Notes under the pieces: generated by a model | Told to the model about the DNA's origin: nothing | Seen by the model: the letters and a program-made list of their open reading frames with translations, nothing else | Databases searched by the model: none | Program-made: the position numbers and the translations under genes | Source: Aestuariivita sp. | GTDB lineage: Bacteria > Pseudomonadota > Alphaproteobacteria > Rhodobacterales > Rhodobacteraceae | Assembly (NCBI GenBank): GCA_018401465.1 | Contig: JAGYKE010000004.1 | Coordinates: 992,001-1,056,000 of the forward strand | Length of the DNA stretch: 64,000 bases | Direction of reading: 5' to 3' | In this document: positions 27,457 to 35,705 of the stretch, one piece after another | How the letters are laid out: each line of letters opens with the position of its first letter | How positions within the stretch are numbered: the first letter of the stretch is position 1

Positions 27457-28266
27457 TCAGAAGTCGATCTCGACCCCCGGCAGGCGCAGCGCCTTCATCA
27501 TGTCGCGCAGCTCCTGCCGCGCCGCGATGTTCGACATGTTGAGCTGCGCCACGCCAACGTCGCGCAGATCAAGCAAAGTCAGGCCGCGCGGAAACAGCTC
27601 GCGGAAGATGACCCGCTCGGAAAACCCGGGGGCGATGCGGAAGCCGATGCGCTTCGACAGCATCTTCAGCGCGTTTTCCATCTTTTCCTTGTTCACCATG
27701 CGCTGGGTGCCGACGCGGTTGCGCATCACGATCCAGTCGATGGGCTTCAGCCCGGCCTGCGCCCGCAACTGGCGCGCGTTCCAGACCATTTCGGAATAGA
27801 CCGATGGCCCAAGGATCTTTTCCCCGCGTGAATCGATGCGCGCCAGAAGGTCGAAATCGACGAAGCTGTCGTTCAGCGGCGTGATCAGCGTATCGGCGAG
27901 AGAATGCGCCACCTGGCTCAGGCGGGTATGCGAGCCGGGGCAGTCGATCAGGATGAAGTCGGCGTCCGGTTCCAGCTGCGTGACCGCGGCAGAGAGACGG
28001 TGGTCATAGATGTTCTCGCCGGGCTTGAGGTTGGTCCCGTCGATGTCGGGCAGGTCGTGAAAGTCGCATTGCGGCAGGTCGAGCCCGCTTTCCTCGGCAA
28101 AGCGGCGGCGGTTCTCGACATAGCGCGCCAGCGTCCGCTGCCGCAGGTCGAGATCGAGGCACGCCACCTTGTGCCCCAGCCGCGACAGGGCCGAGGCCAC
28201 GTGCATCGACGCCGTCGATTTGCCGGCGCCGCCCTTTTCGTTGCCGACGACGATGATATGCGCCAT
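27457..28266 (-). CDS. mipZ: Division-plane positioning ATPase MipZ
   Basis: This 269-residue ParA-type ATPase has the deviant Walker A GNEKGGAGKST near residue 8 and LIDCPGSHTRLS for Walker B. The sequence after it (NDSFVDFDLLARID, WNARQLRAQAGLKPIDWIVMRNR) matches MipZ of Alphaproteobacteria. MipZ forms a gradient from the pole and inhibits FtsZ. No parB or parA gene is nearby. The ATG at 28266 is better spaced from the GGGGA than the ATG two codons upstream. It is convergent with the permease gene, 12 bp apart. Confidence 0.93.
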   Translation of the reverse strand: MAHIIVVGNEKGGAGKSTASMHVASALSRLGHKVACLDLDLRQRTLARYVENRRRFAEESGLDLPQCDFHDLPDIDGTNLKPGENIYDHRLSAAVTQLEPDADFILIDCPGSHTRLSQVAHSLADTLITPLNDSFVDFDLLARIDSRGEKILGPSVYSEMVWNARQLRAQAGLKPIDWIVMRNRVGTQRMVNKEKMENALKMLSKRIGFRIAPGFSERVIFRELFPRGLTLLDLRDVGVAQLNMSNIAARQELRDMMKALRLPGVEIDF

Positions 28267-28429
28267 GCCCATTCCCCGGTTCTGCCCGGGCGCCCCTTAT
28301 CTGGTGGGTTCACCCTTGTTTTGGCGCAATATACGGAAAGGGGCGGGAGGTGTTAAGCGGGAAATGGCGCAAGGCGCGGCTTGGACGCAGCCATCCGCAC
28401 CTGCGGGGCGCTTGCATGTGCCGCCCGGA

Positions 28430-29281
28430 TCAATCGATCAGCGCATCGCTGCGTTGCTTCTCCCGTTCGTGGTGGACGGGCAGCGTTCTGCCGTAAAGCT
28501 GGCGGGTCCGTTCGACGCTGCCGACCATGCCCGGCGAATCGACATACGAGAAAATCGCGACATGCCGCGGTGTCGGTCCGTCCAGCGGGGCGACACGGTG
28601 CAGCGAGTACCGGCCCTTGAAGATCTGCAGGTCTCCGGGTTCGAGGTTCAGCGACACCACCTTGTCCGAGGTCCCGTCGAGCACTTTCGAGACCTCTTCG
28701 AAATGTTCGTTCGCGCTGTCACGGATCATCGGGGCGTATTGGAAGGCGCCTCCGCGGTCGGCGTTCTGCAACGCGAGCGTCACCGTGAAATTGTTCGTGT
28801 CGAAGTGCCAGGGAAAGCCGTTGCCTTCATCGGCCGTGTTCACGATCACGTCCGCAAGCGGATCGGCATAGCGGAAGAACCGGTCGGCGGGCTGCTGCAG
28901 GCATTCGCGGATGAAGGCGTCGAAGCCCGGGCAGTCGAACACCGTGCGCAGTGCACCATCGTGCCGGAAGTTGTCGGCGGGAATGAACGCGTTCGAGCGG
29001 TCGAAGAACTTCCTGCGGGGGTCCGTTTCAGGCAGGCCGGGATCGTCCGCAGTGAAGTAGGCGTTGGTGCGCGAATAGTTGCGGTGCGCCCGGTCGGCCA
29101 CGCCATCGGCTTCGGCGACGGCGGCGGCGATGCCCGTCTGCGTCAGAAACCCTTTCAGAACCGCGCAGCCCTGCGTGCGAAGGGCCCCGCGCACGCCTGC
29201 GATAACGGCGTCGAGTGCCGGTCCGGCGCTGGAGATCGGGTAGAGCCCGAGATCGATCAGGTCTTCGGCCTTGTGGGTCAT
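28430..29281 (-). CDS. 2OG-Fe(II) oxygenase of the HalD/BesD halogenase-like family, HxD form
   Basis: The 283-residue protein has a double-stranded beta-helix oxygenase core: GFPWHFDTNNFTVTLALQ places iron ligands H159 and D161, H228 in GRYSLHRV is the third ligand and R239 in TPRHVAIFSY should bind 2-oxoglutarate. The overall pattern is that of the HalD/BesD amino-acid halogenases. True halogenases replace the aspartate with glycine or alanine to open a chloride site; here it is Asp, so hydroxylation is expected. AGGAAG precedes the ATG at 29281. It is a single gene between mipZ and rpmE. Confidence 0.8.
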   Translation of the reverse strand: MTHKAEDLIDLGLYPISSAGPALDAVIAGVRGALRTQGCAVLKGFLTQTGIAAAVAEADGVADRAHRNYSRTNAYFTADDPGLPETDPRRKFFDRSNAFIPADNFRHDGALRTVFDCPGFDAFIRECLQQPADRFFRYADPLADVIVNTADEGNGFPWHFDTNNFTVTLALQNADRGGAFQYAPMIRDSANEHFEEVSKVLDGTSDKVVSLNLEPGDLQIFKGRYSLHRVAPLDGPTPRHVAIFSYVDSPGMVGSVERTRQLYGRTLPVHHEREKQRSDALID

Positions 29282-29409
29282 TGCCTTCCTCGTCGCATGG
29301 ACAACTTGCGCCCACAGCAACGCCCGGGGACTACGCCCGATCTATAACGGATGCGACATCCGGGATGGCGTTTCCCTGTGCCGCGGATCTGGGTGTCGCC
29401 ACGAAAGCA

Positions 29410-29435
29410 GAACGCCGCCCCCCGGGGCGGCGTTC
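29410..29435 (-). terminator. Hairpin after rpmE
   Basis: GAACGCCGCCCC (29410-29421) pairs exactly with GGGGCGGCGTTC (29424-29435). It lies 25 bp after the rpmE stop, and a weak T-rich stretch (CTGCTTTCG on the minus strand) follows. It is probably the end of the rplS-rpmE transcript. Confidence 0.65.
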
Positions 29436-29459
29436 GCGGTCTCGCAGAGGGGCAGGGTC

Positions 29460-29681
29460 TCAGAACCCAAGGCCCTCGTATTTCTTCTTGAACTTCGACA
29501 CGCGGCCGCCGGTGTCCAGCAGGCGGGCGCCGCCGCCGGTCCAGGCCGGGTGCACGCTGGGGTCGATGTCGAGCGACATAGTGTCGCCTTCCTTGCCCCA
29601 GGTCGATTTCATCTGAACCACGGTGCCGTCCGTCATCTTGACGGAGATGATGTGGTAATCGGGGTGAATGTTCTTTTTCAT
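29460..29681 (-). CDS. rpmE: 50S ribosomal protein L31
   Basis: This 73-residue protein ([19 protein letters not shown]) is L31 of the cysteine-free alphaproteobacterial form, so it does not bind zinc. It lies 15 bp after rplS, as in related genomes, and probably shares its transcript. The basic C-terminus ([14 protein letters not shown]) is normal for the family. Confidence 0.95.
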   Translation of the reverse strand: MKKNIHPDYHIISVKMTDGTVVQMKSTWGKEGDTMSLDIDPSVHPAWTGGGARLLDTGGRVSKFKKKYEGLGF

Positions 29682-29696
29682 CGCGCGGCCCTTCCC

Positions 29697-30077
29697 TTAT
29701 GCCCCAGCATTGCCGGGCTTGTAGTTGGTGTCTTCCGCGATCCGGGCCGACTTGCCGCGGCGGGCGCGCAGGTAATACAGCTTGGCGCGGCGGACACGGC
29801 CGCGGCGCACCACCTCGATCGAATCGATGTTGGTGGAATAGAGCGGGAACACGCGCTCCACGCCTTCGCCGAAGGAAATCTTGCGCACCGTGAACGATCC
29901 GGCGATGCCCGAACCGTTCTTGCGGCTGATGCAGACGCCTTCATAGTTCTGCACGCGGGTGCGGGTGCCTTCGGTCACCTTGTAGCCGACGCGCACGGTG
30001 TCGCCGGCCTTGAAATCGGGGATCTTCTTCCCCAGCGAGGCGATCTGTTCCGCCTCGATCTGCGCGATCAGGTTCAT
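29697..30077 (-). CDS. rplS: 50S ribosomal protein L19
   Basis: The 126-residue protein carries the L19 signature around [16 protein letters not shown] and [14 protein letters not shown], and a basic arginine-rich tail. L19 sits at the 30S/50S interface. In related genomes it follows trmD closely; here 2.7 kb with three other genes lies between them, so it needs its own promoter in the 279 bp upstream. Confidence 0.96.
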   Translation of the reverse strand: MNLIAQIEAEQIASLGKKIPDFKAGDTVRVGYKVTEGTRTRVQNYEGVCISRKNGSGIAGSFTVRKISFGEGVERVFPLYSTNIDSIEVVRRGRVRRAKLYYLRARRGKSARIAEDTNYKPGNAGA

Positions 30078-30356
30078 CGCAGCTTCTCCTAAATGGCTCG
30101 TGGTTGATCCACGAAGGTTTGGTGCACCTCAGAGCTCTTGGTCTTCACCGGGTCCGGATCATGCCGCCCGCCAGAGTTCAGGTCGCTTGTCTTGTCTGCG
30201 CGCTTTCTGGCAAGAGGGCCCGGAAGCACGGGCCACGCCAAAAGTGGACAGAGCCGCCGGGGCGACTCTGACGGGGTGGGCTATAGGCGCGTTGATGCAT
30301 GGGATCAAGGGTAAATCGGCCTGCCACCCCCGGGGGCGACAGGCGAAGGGATGCGC

Positions 30357-31010
30357 TCAGGACCGGCCTTCCATCAGGTGCACGACATAGTCGTCCATCG
30401 TGATCGTGCCGGTTTCAGCCGTGCGGGCGCGGTCGGCTTCGGACAGGGCGTCCTGAATTAAGTCGATGCGCTTCCAGCTGGGATGGGGTTGGCTGCCATC
30501 GTCGGCCGGCACATAGGGCGAGGCCCCGACCCGGACATGTTTGTGGATGTAGCGCGCGCAGTTCAGGAAACAGCTTTCCACCGCGACGCGCACTACCATC
30601 TTCGCACCCGGCCAGCGCGCAAGGTCGGGATCGTCGGACGACAGCGTGGCGTCGCCCTGTACCCGCACGCGGTTGGGTGTCTCCATGTCGATGAACAGCA
30701 TGCCCACCTTGCCAGTTTCCGCCGCATTCCCGGCGCTGAGGAACATGCCGTTGCCGTCATAGATCGGGAAGACCAGCGTCCTGGGGTCGGCGACGAGGAC
30801 GACGCCCCGCGGCCCGCCCTTGTAGCTGACGGTGGGGCGGCCATGGCCATCGACCGTGGACAGGAAGAAGAAGTCCCGGCTTTCGATGAAATCGGCGTTG
30901 GGGCCTTCGACCACGTCCCAGACGATCGCGTTCTGCACCGTCTGCGCCAGTTTGGTGGCGCCATGCCGGTCCTGCATGCCGCGCTGGCTGTCGGTATAGA
31001 ACTCCGTCAT
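30357..31010 (-). CDS. Pyridoxamine 5'-phosphate oxidase-family flavoprotein
   Basis: The 217-residue protein has the split-barrel flavin-binding fold: FFFLSTVDGHGRPTVSYKGG near 46-65 and LVFPIYDGNGMFLSAGNAAETGKVGMLFID form the FMN-binding strands. It lacks the PNPOx substrate signature, so it is a general FMN or haem-binding member of the family. Its ATG overlaps the nitrilase stop by 4 bp (ATGA), indicating that the two act together. No signal peptide is seen. Substrate unknown. Confidence 0.85.
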   Translation of the reverse strand: MTEFYTDSQRGMQDRHGATKLAQTVQNAIVWDVVEGPNADFIESRDFFFLSTVDGHGRPTVSYKGGPRGVVLVADPRTLVFPIYDGNGMFLSAGNAAETGKVGMLFIDMETPNRVRVQGDATLSSDDPDLARWPGAKMVVRVAVESCFLNCARYIHKHVRVGASPYVPADDGSQPHPSWKRIDLIQDALSEADRARTAETGTITMDDYVVHLMEGRS

Positions 31011-32008
31011 TCCCCGGCCTCCACCCGCGCTTCGACCGGGCGCGGGCTGGTGGCGGGCTTGGGGTTGGCCGCCAGGGGTCCGGCGAAGCCTTCCAGCACG
31101 TGCCGCGCAACGTCCGGGCGATAGTAATGGCCTGCGGGGTCCGCGAAGACCTTGGCGCCTTCGATCATCATCAGATCGATCTCGGCGATGGCCAACCCGT
31201 CGGTGTGTTCGTCGATCGGATCGGTCAGGCGGTAGCCATCGGGTGCGAACACCGCCGCCGCCCCGCCGCCGGGATGCACCACGCCGCGCAGATCGGGATT
31301 GCCCATGCAGATGTCGTCGAGGCTCTCCTCGGTAATGATCGAGTTCGCGGCCAGAACAAAGCAACCGCCCTGCATCGCATAGGACTGGCTTTCGTTGATG
31401 TTGGCCTCGGCCGAGAGCGCATAGGCCGGGCGATGCCCCTTGAACATGCCGAAGGATGGCCAGCAGGCGACGTGGATCTGTTCGCCCAGCTGATACATGC
31501 CCTGCCGGTTCACGGGCTGGATGTTTTCCCAGCAGCACAGGCCGCCCACCTTGCCGAAGGGGGTGTCGACCACCTTGATGTCGGTGACCGGGCCTTCGCC
31601 CCAGACGGTGCGCTCCATATGCGTGGGGCGCAGCTTGCGCCGTGTCATGACCAGGTCGCCCCGGTCGGAAATCAGCGCCTGCGCGCAATAGATCGAGCCG
31701 CGGTCACGTTCGGCAAAGCCCAGCATGACCCAGCAATCGGCGCGCTTTGCGGCGTCCTGAATGGCCTTCATCTCGGGGCCGTCGGTGGTGATGGCGTTCA
31801 TCCGGTGGCGCATCACGATGTCCATGGCGACCATGGGGGGCTGCAGCCAGATGGTGAAGGGATAGCCGGGCAGCCAGACTTCGCCGAAGGCGATCAGCTT
31901 GACGTCCTTGCGGCCCGCCTCCTCGATCAGGGCGATGGTCTTGTCCAGGGTGCCCTTGGCGTCCATCCAGACGGGGGCGGCCTGCACGGCGGCGACTTTG
32001 ATTGTCAT
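31007..32008 (-). CDS. Nitrilase-family carbon-nitrogen hydrolase
   Basis: This 333-residue protein has the nitrilase catalytic triad: E43 in FGEVWLPGYP, K125 in RRKLRPTHMERTVWG and C159 in GLCCWENIQP. The RRKLxPTHxER and CWEN motifs place it with true nitrilases and cyanide hydratases rather than amidases. It would convert an aliphatic or aryl nitrile to acid and ammonia in the cytoplasm. It is coupled to the downstream flavoprotein and follows a LuxR regulator on the same strand. Substrate specificity is not readable. Confidence 0.9.
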   Translation of the reverse strand: MTIKVAAVQAAPVWMDAKGTLDKTIALIEEAGRKDVKLIAFGEVWLPGYPFTIWLQPPMVAMDIVMRHRMNAITTDGPEMKAIQDAAKRADCWVMLGFAERDRGSIYCAQALISDRGDLVMTRRKLRPTHMERTVWGEGPVTDIKVVDTPFGKVGGLCCWENIQPVNRQGMYQLGEQIHVACWPSFGMFKGHRPAYALSAEANINESQSYAMQGGCFVLAANSIITEESLDDICMGNPDLRGVVHPGGGAAAVFAPDGYRLTDPIDEHTDGLAIAEIDLMMIEGAKVFADPAGHYYRPDVARHVLEGFAGPLAANPKPATSPRPVEARVEAGE

Positions 32009-32076
32009 TGGTGTGTGTCCTCTTCTGTCAGGTCTTCAGAAGAAAGGTAAGACAGGCGGCAAGCCCCGGATCAGTC

Positions 32077-32086
32077 CCCTAATGGG
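32077..32086. promoter_or_regulatory. Small dyad upstream of the nitrilase gene
   Basis: CCCTAATGGG is an inverted CCC-N4-GGG sequence in the 91-bp gap between the LuxR gene and the nitrilase gene. It is the only symmetrical element I see there and could be the regulator's operator, but it is short. Confidence 0.35.
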
Positions 32087-32099
32087 TACCTTTCAGGCG

Positions 32100-32762
32100 T
32101 CAGGACGCGCTTTCTCGCCATGCGGCCGCCATGGCCGTGCGGTTGGACGTCCCGAAGAAGCGGTTCAGCGCCTTGAGGTGCTTGCGCACCGCCGCCTCGC
32201 CAGTGTCGAGCGCCACCGCGATCTCGGCGTTCGACAGGCCTCGCGCGGCCAGACGGGCGATGTCGTTCTGCCGCCCGGTCAGCCCCTCGTGCCGCTTGGG
32301 CAGGTTCAGAAGCTTGGTCGAGATGCGCGTGGCATGGGGGGACATGACGCACATGCCCTCGGGCGTCAGGCGGCGGGCATTGGCCTCGGTCAGCGTGCCG
32401 AGATAGAGGATACCGGCCAGATCGTCCGCCCGGTAGAGCGGCAGCGCGGCGAAACCGGTCAACCCGAACCGGCCCGAGACGCGCTGGTAAAGCTGGCTGC
32501 TGGTCCAGCGTTCGCCAAGGCAGGTCACGGTCGAACAGGGTGCCCCGGTGCGGCGCATGTGATCCAGAACCGGGTCGATCCGCATGCCCGTCACCTCGTA
32601 GGCGCGGCTGAAGGCATCGGGCATGCCCAGGATCACGCCGGTCTTCGGGTGCAGGGTTTCGTCGAAGACATAGAGGCCGACGCAATCCATGCCGGATGCG
32701 CGCAGCGCAAGCTCGGCAACCTGGGCGAGGTCCTTCTCGCGCTGGCAAAGGGGTTCGACCAT
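32100..32762 (-). CDS. LuxR-family regulator with N-terminal GAF-like domain
   Basis: The 220-residue protein has a LuxR-type HTH at about 161-215 (LTGRQNDIARLAARGLSNAEIAVALDTGEAAVRKHL). The N-terminal 150 residues look like a GAF-type sensor with several cysteines (C26, C76, C81), not an acyl-homoserine-lactone domain. It is upstream of the nitrilase and flavoprotein genes on the same strand and is their likely activator. I start at the ATG at 32762; an in-frame TTG at 32798 is the -35 element of its own promoter. Confidence 0.82.
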   Translation of the reverse strand: MVEPLCQREKDLAQVAELALRASGMDCVGLYVFDETLHPKTGVILGMPDAFSRAYEVTGMRIDPVLDHMRRTGAPCSTVTCLGERWTSSQLYQRVSGRFGLTGFAALPLYRADDLAGILYLGTLTEANARRLTPEGMCVMSPHATRISTKLLNLPKRHEGLTGRQNDIARLAARGLSNAEIAVALDTGEAAVRKHLKALNRFFGTSNRTAMAAAWRESAS

Positions 32763-32770
32763 GGCGCGCG

Positions 32771-32798
32771 ACAATAGCCCGAATCGAAAACCTGTCAA
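32771..32798 (-). promoter_or_regulatory. Promoter of the LuxR gene, probable leaderless transcript
   Basis: On the minus strand TTGACA (32798-32793), 16 bases, then TATTGT (32776-32771). Only eight bases separate the -10 from the ATG, so the transcript would start within a few bases of the codon. The promoter lies just after the trmD stop. Confidence 0.65.
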
Positions 32799-32804
32799 AG
32801 CGCG

Positions 32805-33620
32805 TTACGTGTTGCGCCGGTCCCTGTCCGCGACGTGGCGCGCCCACAGATCGGGGCGGCGCGCGCGGGTGATCGCCTCGGCCTGTTCGCGCCGCCAGCG
32901 CGCGACCTTCGCGTGATCGCCCGAGGTCAGCACCTCGGGGATGGTGCGGCCTTCCCATTCGGCGGGGCGGGTATAGTGCGGATGTTCCAGCAGCCCCGCG
33001 GAAAAGCTTTCCTCTTCGGTCGAGGCGGCGTTGCCCAGAACGCCGGGGATCAACCGCACGGTCGCGTCGATCAGCGCCTGCGCGGCGATGTCGCCGCCGG
33101 TCAGGACGAAATCGCCCAAGCTCACCTCGGCGATGTCGTAATGGTCGATGACGCGCTGGTCCAATCCTTCGAACCGGCCGCAGATCAGCGTGACGCCGGG
33201 CCCGCGCGCCAGCGTCTGCGCCATCGTCTGCGTCAGCGGTCGCCCCCGCGGGCTGAGATGGATGAGCGGCGCGCCGCGTGGCGCGGTTTCGCGCGCGGCT
33301 TCGATCGCGGCCGCCATCACGTCGGGGCGCAGGACCATGCCTGCGCCGCCGCCCGCGGGCGTGTCGTCGACGTTGCGGTGGCGGCCCTGTCCGAATCTGC
33401 GCAGGTCGATCACCTGCAATTGCCAGAGCGCGTCTTTCAGGGCGCGGCCCGTCAGGCTTTCGCCGAGGATGCCGGGAAAGGCCTGCGGCACCAGCGTGAT
33501 GACCTGTGCCGTCCAGACGCCTGCCAGCGCGTCTTCGGCCATCAGGTCGCGCGGGCGCAGGCTGGCGCGGACCTGTTTGCGCCCGTGCGACCGGCTTGGG
33601 GCGTCGTTTTCGACACTCAT
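32805..33620 (-). CDS. trmD: tRNA (guanine-37-N1)-methyltransferase
   Basis: The 271-residue SPOUT methyltransferase makes m1G37 in tRNAs with G36. The knot region appears as VTLICGRFEGLDQRVIDHYDIAEVSLGDFVLTGGD near 150-184, and GNAASTEEESF near 205 is the family loop. It has an N-terminal extension of about 40 residues compared with E. coli TrmD. The ATG at 33620 overlaps the upstream sulfotransferase stop as ATGA. It is downstream of rimM but separated from it by that gene. Confidence 0.95.
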   Translation of the reverse strand: MSVENDAPSRSHGRKQVRASLRPRDLMAEDALAGVWTAQVITLVPQAFPGILGESLTGRALKDALWQLQVIDLRRFGQGRHRNVDDTPAGGGAGMVLRPDVMAAAIEAARETAPRGAPLIHLSPRGRPLTQTMAQTLARGPGVTLICGRFEGLDQRVIDHYDIAEVSLGDFVLTGGDIAAQALIDATVRLIPGVLGNAASTEEESFSAGLLEHPHYTRPAEWEGRTIPEVLTSGDHAKVARWRREQAEAITRARRPDLWARHVADRDRRNT

Positions 33621-34405
33621 GCCAGCCCCACCTCGCGCAGAAGCGCCTCCTTGGCGAGGCGGCGCGCTGCCTTGTTGGCGACATGGCGGTTCAGGCGCAG
33701 CAGCTCGGTCAGGATGTCGGGCGCGGGGCGGAGATTTGCGGGTTCGGGCCGGGTCAGGCCATCGCGGATGTCCTGCGGCACCTCGCACAGATCCAGAAGT
33801 GGCGCCGCGGGACCGAAGACCCGGCCCGCCACATCCTCGAGCCGGGCGCGGTGCACCGGGCGGCCTGTCGCCTGCGCGACGCCGTCGGCGATGCCGTCGA
33901 GATCCGCGGCACCGGCGAAACGGTGCCGGAAGTCTTCCAGCTCCATCACCATGTCCGAGGATTTGACATGTTCCCAATAGGCGCTTTCGAGCCAGGCGCG
34001 CGGATCGCGCGTGAGGAAGAAGAAGACGATCTCGGCCTGCGGGAACAGGTTCGAGGCTGCGGTGACGATGTCTTCGGACAGCGTCAGGATGGCGCGGTAG
34101 TCGGTCACGCCGGGGCGGCCCGGCAGGTGGCCCGACAATTCCTCGGACGACAGGCACAGAACGCGGCGGTTCATCGGCGGCTGATCCTGCAGCAATAGCA
34201 CCATGCGCGCGGCAAAGCGGGCGCGGTCCAGCGGATCGCCGGTCACCGAATAGGCGCGCGCCGCGCCGACCACGTCGCGCATCATGGGTTTGAGGATGCT
34301 CGCCATCACGCGGCGCAGGACGGGGCGGTTCAGCCGCAGCGTCTGCTGGATGCTGTTCGACCCCGTCTTGTGAAAGCCGGCGTGGATGACGACCTTGCGC
34401 GGCAT
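33617..34405 (-). CDS. Sulfotransferase-like protein
   Basis: This 262-residue protein opens with MPRKVVIHAGFHKTGSNSIQQTL, a 5'-phosphosulfate-binding P-loop of the PAPS sulfotransferase type (HxGxxKTGxxxIQ). A later segment, FFFLTRDPRAWLESAY, matches the 3'-phosphate-binding motif with Arg and Ser. It lies between rimM and trmD, with one base after rimM and a 4-bp overlap with trmD. The acceptor is unknown; cell-surface polysaccharide modification is common in this family. Confidence 0.78.
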   Translation of the reverse strand: MPRKVVIHAGFHKTGSNSIQQTLRLNRPVLRRVMASILKPMMRDVVGAARAYSVTGDPLDRARFAARMVLLLQDQPPMNRRVLCLSSEELSGHLPGRPGVTDYRAILTLSEDIVTAASNLFPQAEIVFFFLTRDPRAWLESAYWEHVKSSDMVMELEDFRHRFAGAADLDGIADGVAQATGRPVHRARLEDVAGRVFGPAAPLLDLCEVPQDIRDGLTRPEPANLRPAPDILTELLRLNRHVANKAARRLAKEALLREVGLA

Positions 34406-34406
34406 G

Positions 34407-34919
34407 TCAGAACAGCCCCTCGGGCGGGTCGGCGACAATGCGGCGCGCGCTCAGGTCGACCGTGGGCACCACAGCAAGGGTGAAGGGCAGAAGGACGGTC
34501 GCCCGGCCCGTGCCGGTGTCGATTTCGAGCAGGTCCGACGCGCCGTGGTTCTGCACTGCCGTGACCCGTCCCAGCCGCGCGCCGCCGGTGTCGTGCACGT
34601 CAAGGCCGATCAGGTCGGCATGGTAGAATTCGTCATCGGGCAGCGACGGAAGCCTGTCGCGCGGCGCATAAAGGCGCAGGCCGCGCAGGGCGTCGGCGGC
34701 CTCTTTCGTGGTGACGCCCGCGATGCGCGCGGCGAATCCCGACGCGATGGTTCCCGTCAGCTCCAGGTCGAAACTGCGCGTGCCGCTTTCGTCGGTCAGG
34801 GGGGCATAGGCCGTGATATCCTCGGGCACGGCGCAGAAGCTTTTCAGCCGCACGTCGCCGCGCACGCCATAGGCCCCGGCGATCGCGCCAACGCAGATCA
34901 GGTCTGACGGTTGCGGCAT
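34407..34919 (-). CDS. rimM: Ribosome maturation factor RimM
   Basis: The 170-residue protein has the N-terminal RimM barrel ([21 protein letters not shown]) and a C-terminal PRC-barrel domain ([22 protein letters not shown]). It binds S19 and helps 16S rRNA maturation. It follows rpsP by 74 bp, a gap that contains a strong terminator-like hairpin, so its level is probably a fraction of rpsP expression. Confidence 0.95.
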   Translation of the reverse strand: MPQPSDLICVGAIAGAYGVRGDVRLKSFCAVPEDITAYAPLTDESGTRSFDLELTGTIASGFAARIAGVTTKEAADALRGLRLYAPRDRLPSLPDDEFYHADLIGLDVHDTGGARLGRVTAVQNHGASDLLEIDTGTGRATVLLPFTLAVVPTVDLSARRIVADPPEGLF

Positions 34920-34933
34920 CTGGGCATCCCCGA

Positions 34934-34970
34934 ATGAAAACGGCAGGCCACGCCTTTGTGGCCTGCCGTT
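34934..34970 (-). terminator. Strong terminator/attenuator between rpsP and rimM
   Basis: On the minus strand AACGGCAGGCCAC, a 6-base loop and GTGGCCTGCCGTT form a perfect 13-bp stem followed by TTC, giving a TTTTC run. It lies 24 bp after the rpsP stop and before rimM, so most transcripts should end here. Confidence 0.9.
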
Positions 34971-34993
34971 CAGGTCTTGTGAAGGGGCAGGCC

Positions 34994-35362
34994 TCAGGCC
35001 TCGGCGCCCTCGGCTTCGGCGGCCTTCGCAGCCTTGGCGGCCTTGGCCGCGGCGCGGTCCTTGGCTTTCTTGCCCGGCTCGGCCTTCTTGAGGTTGGCGC
35101 GTTCGGTCTTCGCTGAGTGACCCGCCGCTTCGAGGAAGCGCGCGACGCGGTCCGTGGGCTGGGCGCCCTTCGACATCCAGTACTGCACGCGTTCGATGTC
35201 GATCTTCACACGGTCTTCGCTGTCCTTGGGCAGGAGCGGGTTGTAGATGCCCAGCTTCTCGATGAAGCGGCCGTCGCGCGGCATGCGCGAGTCGGTGGCA
35301 ACGATGCGGTAGAAGGGGCGTTTATTCGACCCGCCGCGGGCCAGTCTGATCTTCATTGCCAT
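34994..35362 (-). CDS. rpsP: 30S ribosomal protein S16
   Basis: The 122-residue protein begins [21 protein letters not shown], the S16 signature. About 40 residues of Lys/Ala-rich tail (from [16 protein letters not shown]) extend it beyond the 82-residue E. coli protein, as usual in Alphaproteobacteria. It lies 46 bp after the chorismate mutase gene on the same strand and is followed by the attenuator. Confidence 0.96.
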   Translation of the reverse strand: MAMKIRLARGGSNKRPFYRIVATDSRMPRDGRFIEKLGIYNPLLPKDSEDRVKIDIERVQYWMSKGAQPTDRVARFLEAAGHSAKTERANLKKAEPGKKAKDRAAAKAAKAAKAAEAEGAEA

Positions 35363-35408
35363 TGTGGTGTCTCCTTGTGAATGGCGGGCAGGACGGGGGG
35401 CACCCGGC

Positions 35409-35705
35409 CTACGATTGGTGTTTTTCGTGATGCTTGATGACTTCGCTGATGATGAATTTCAGGAAAGCCTTGGCGAATTCGGGGTCGAGATCGGCCGCCT
35501 TCGCCAGGTCTTCGAGCCGTGCGATCTGAGTGGCTTCGCGCGCGGGATCGGACGGGGGAAGATCGTGTTCGGCCTTGAGCTTGCCCACGGCCTGAGTGTG
35601 CTTGAAGCGCTCGCCCAGCGTGTAGACAAGGATCGCGTCCAGCCGGTCGATGGACTGGCGGTGCTCCTTCAGAAGGGCGGCGGCTCGGGTGACGGGGTCG
35701 GTCAT
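35409..35705 (-). CDS. Chorismate mutase (AroQ type)
   Basis: This 98-residue stand-alone AroQ-type helical domain has the sequence [33 protein letters not shown] with the R/K and E/Q residues that bind chorismate. It converts chorismate to prephenate for Phe and Tyr synthesis. The ATG at 35705 overlaps the upstream GNAT stop (ATGA). The gene just before rpsP is a common alphaproteobacterial arrangement. The C-terminus is His/Lys-rich ([10 protein letters not shown]). Confidence 0.9.
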   Translation of the reverse strand: MTDPVTRAAALLKEHRQSIDRLDAILVYTLGERFKHTQAVGKLKAEHDLPPSDPAREATQIARLEDLAKAADLDPEFAKAFLKFIISEVIKHHEKHQS

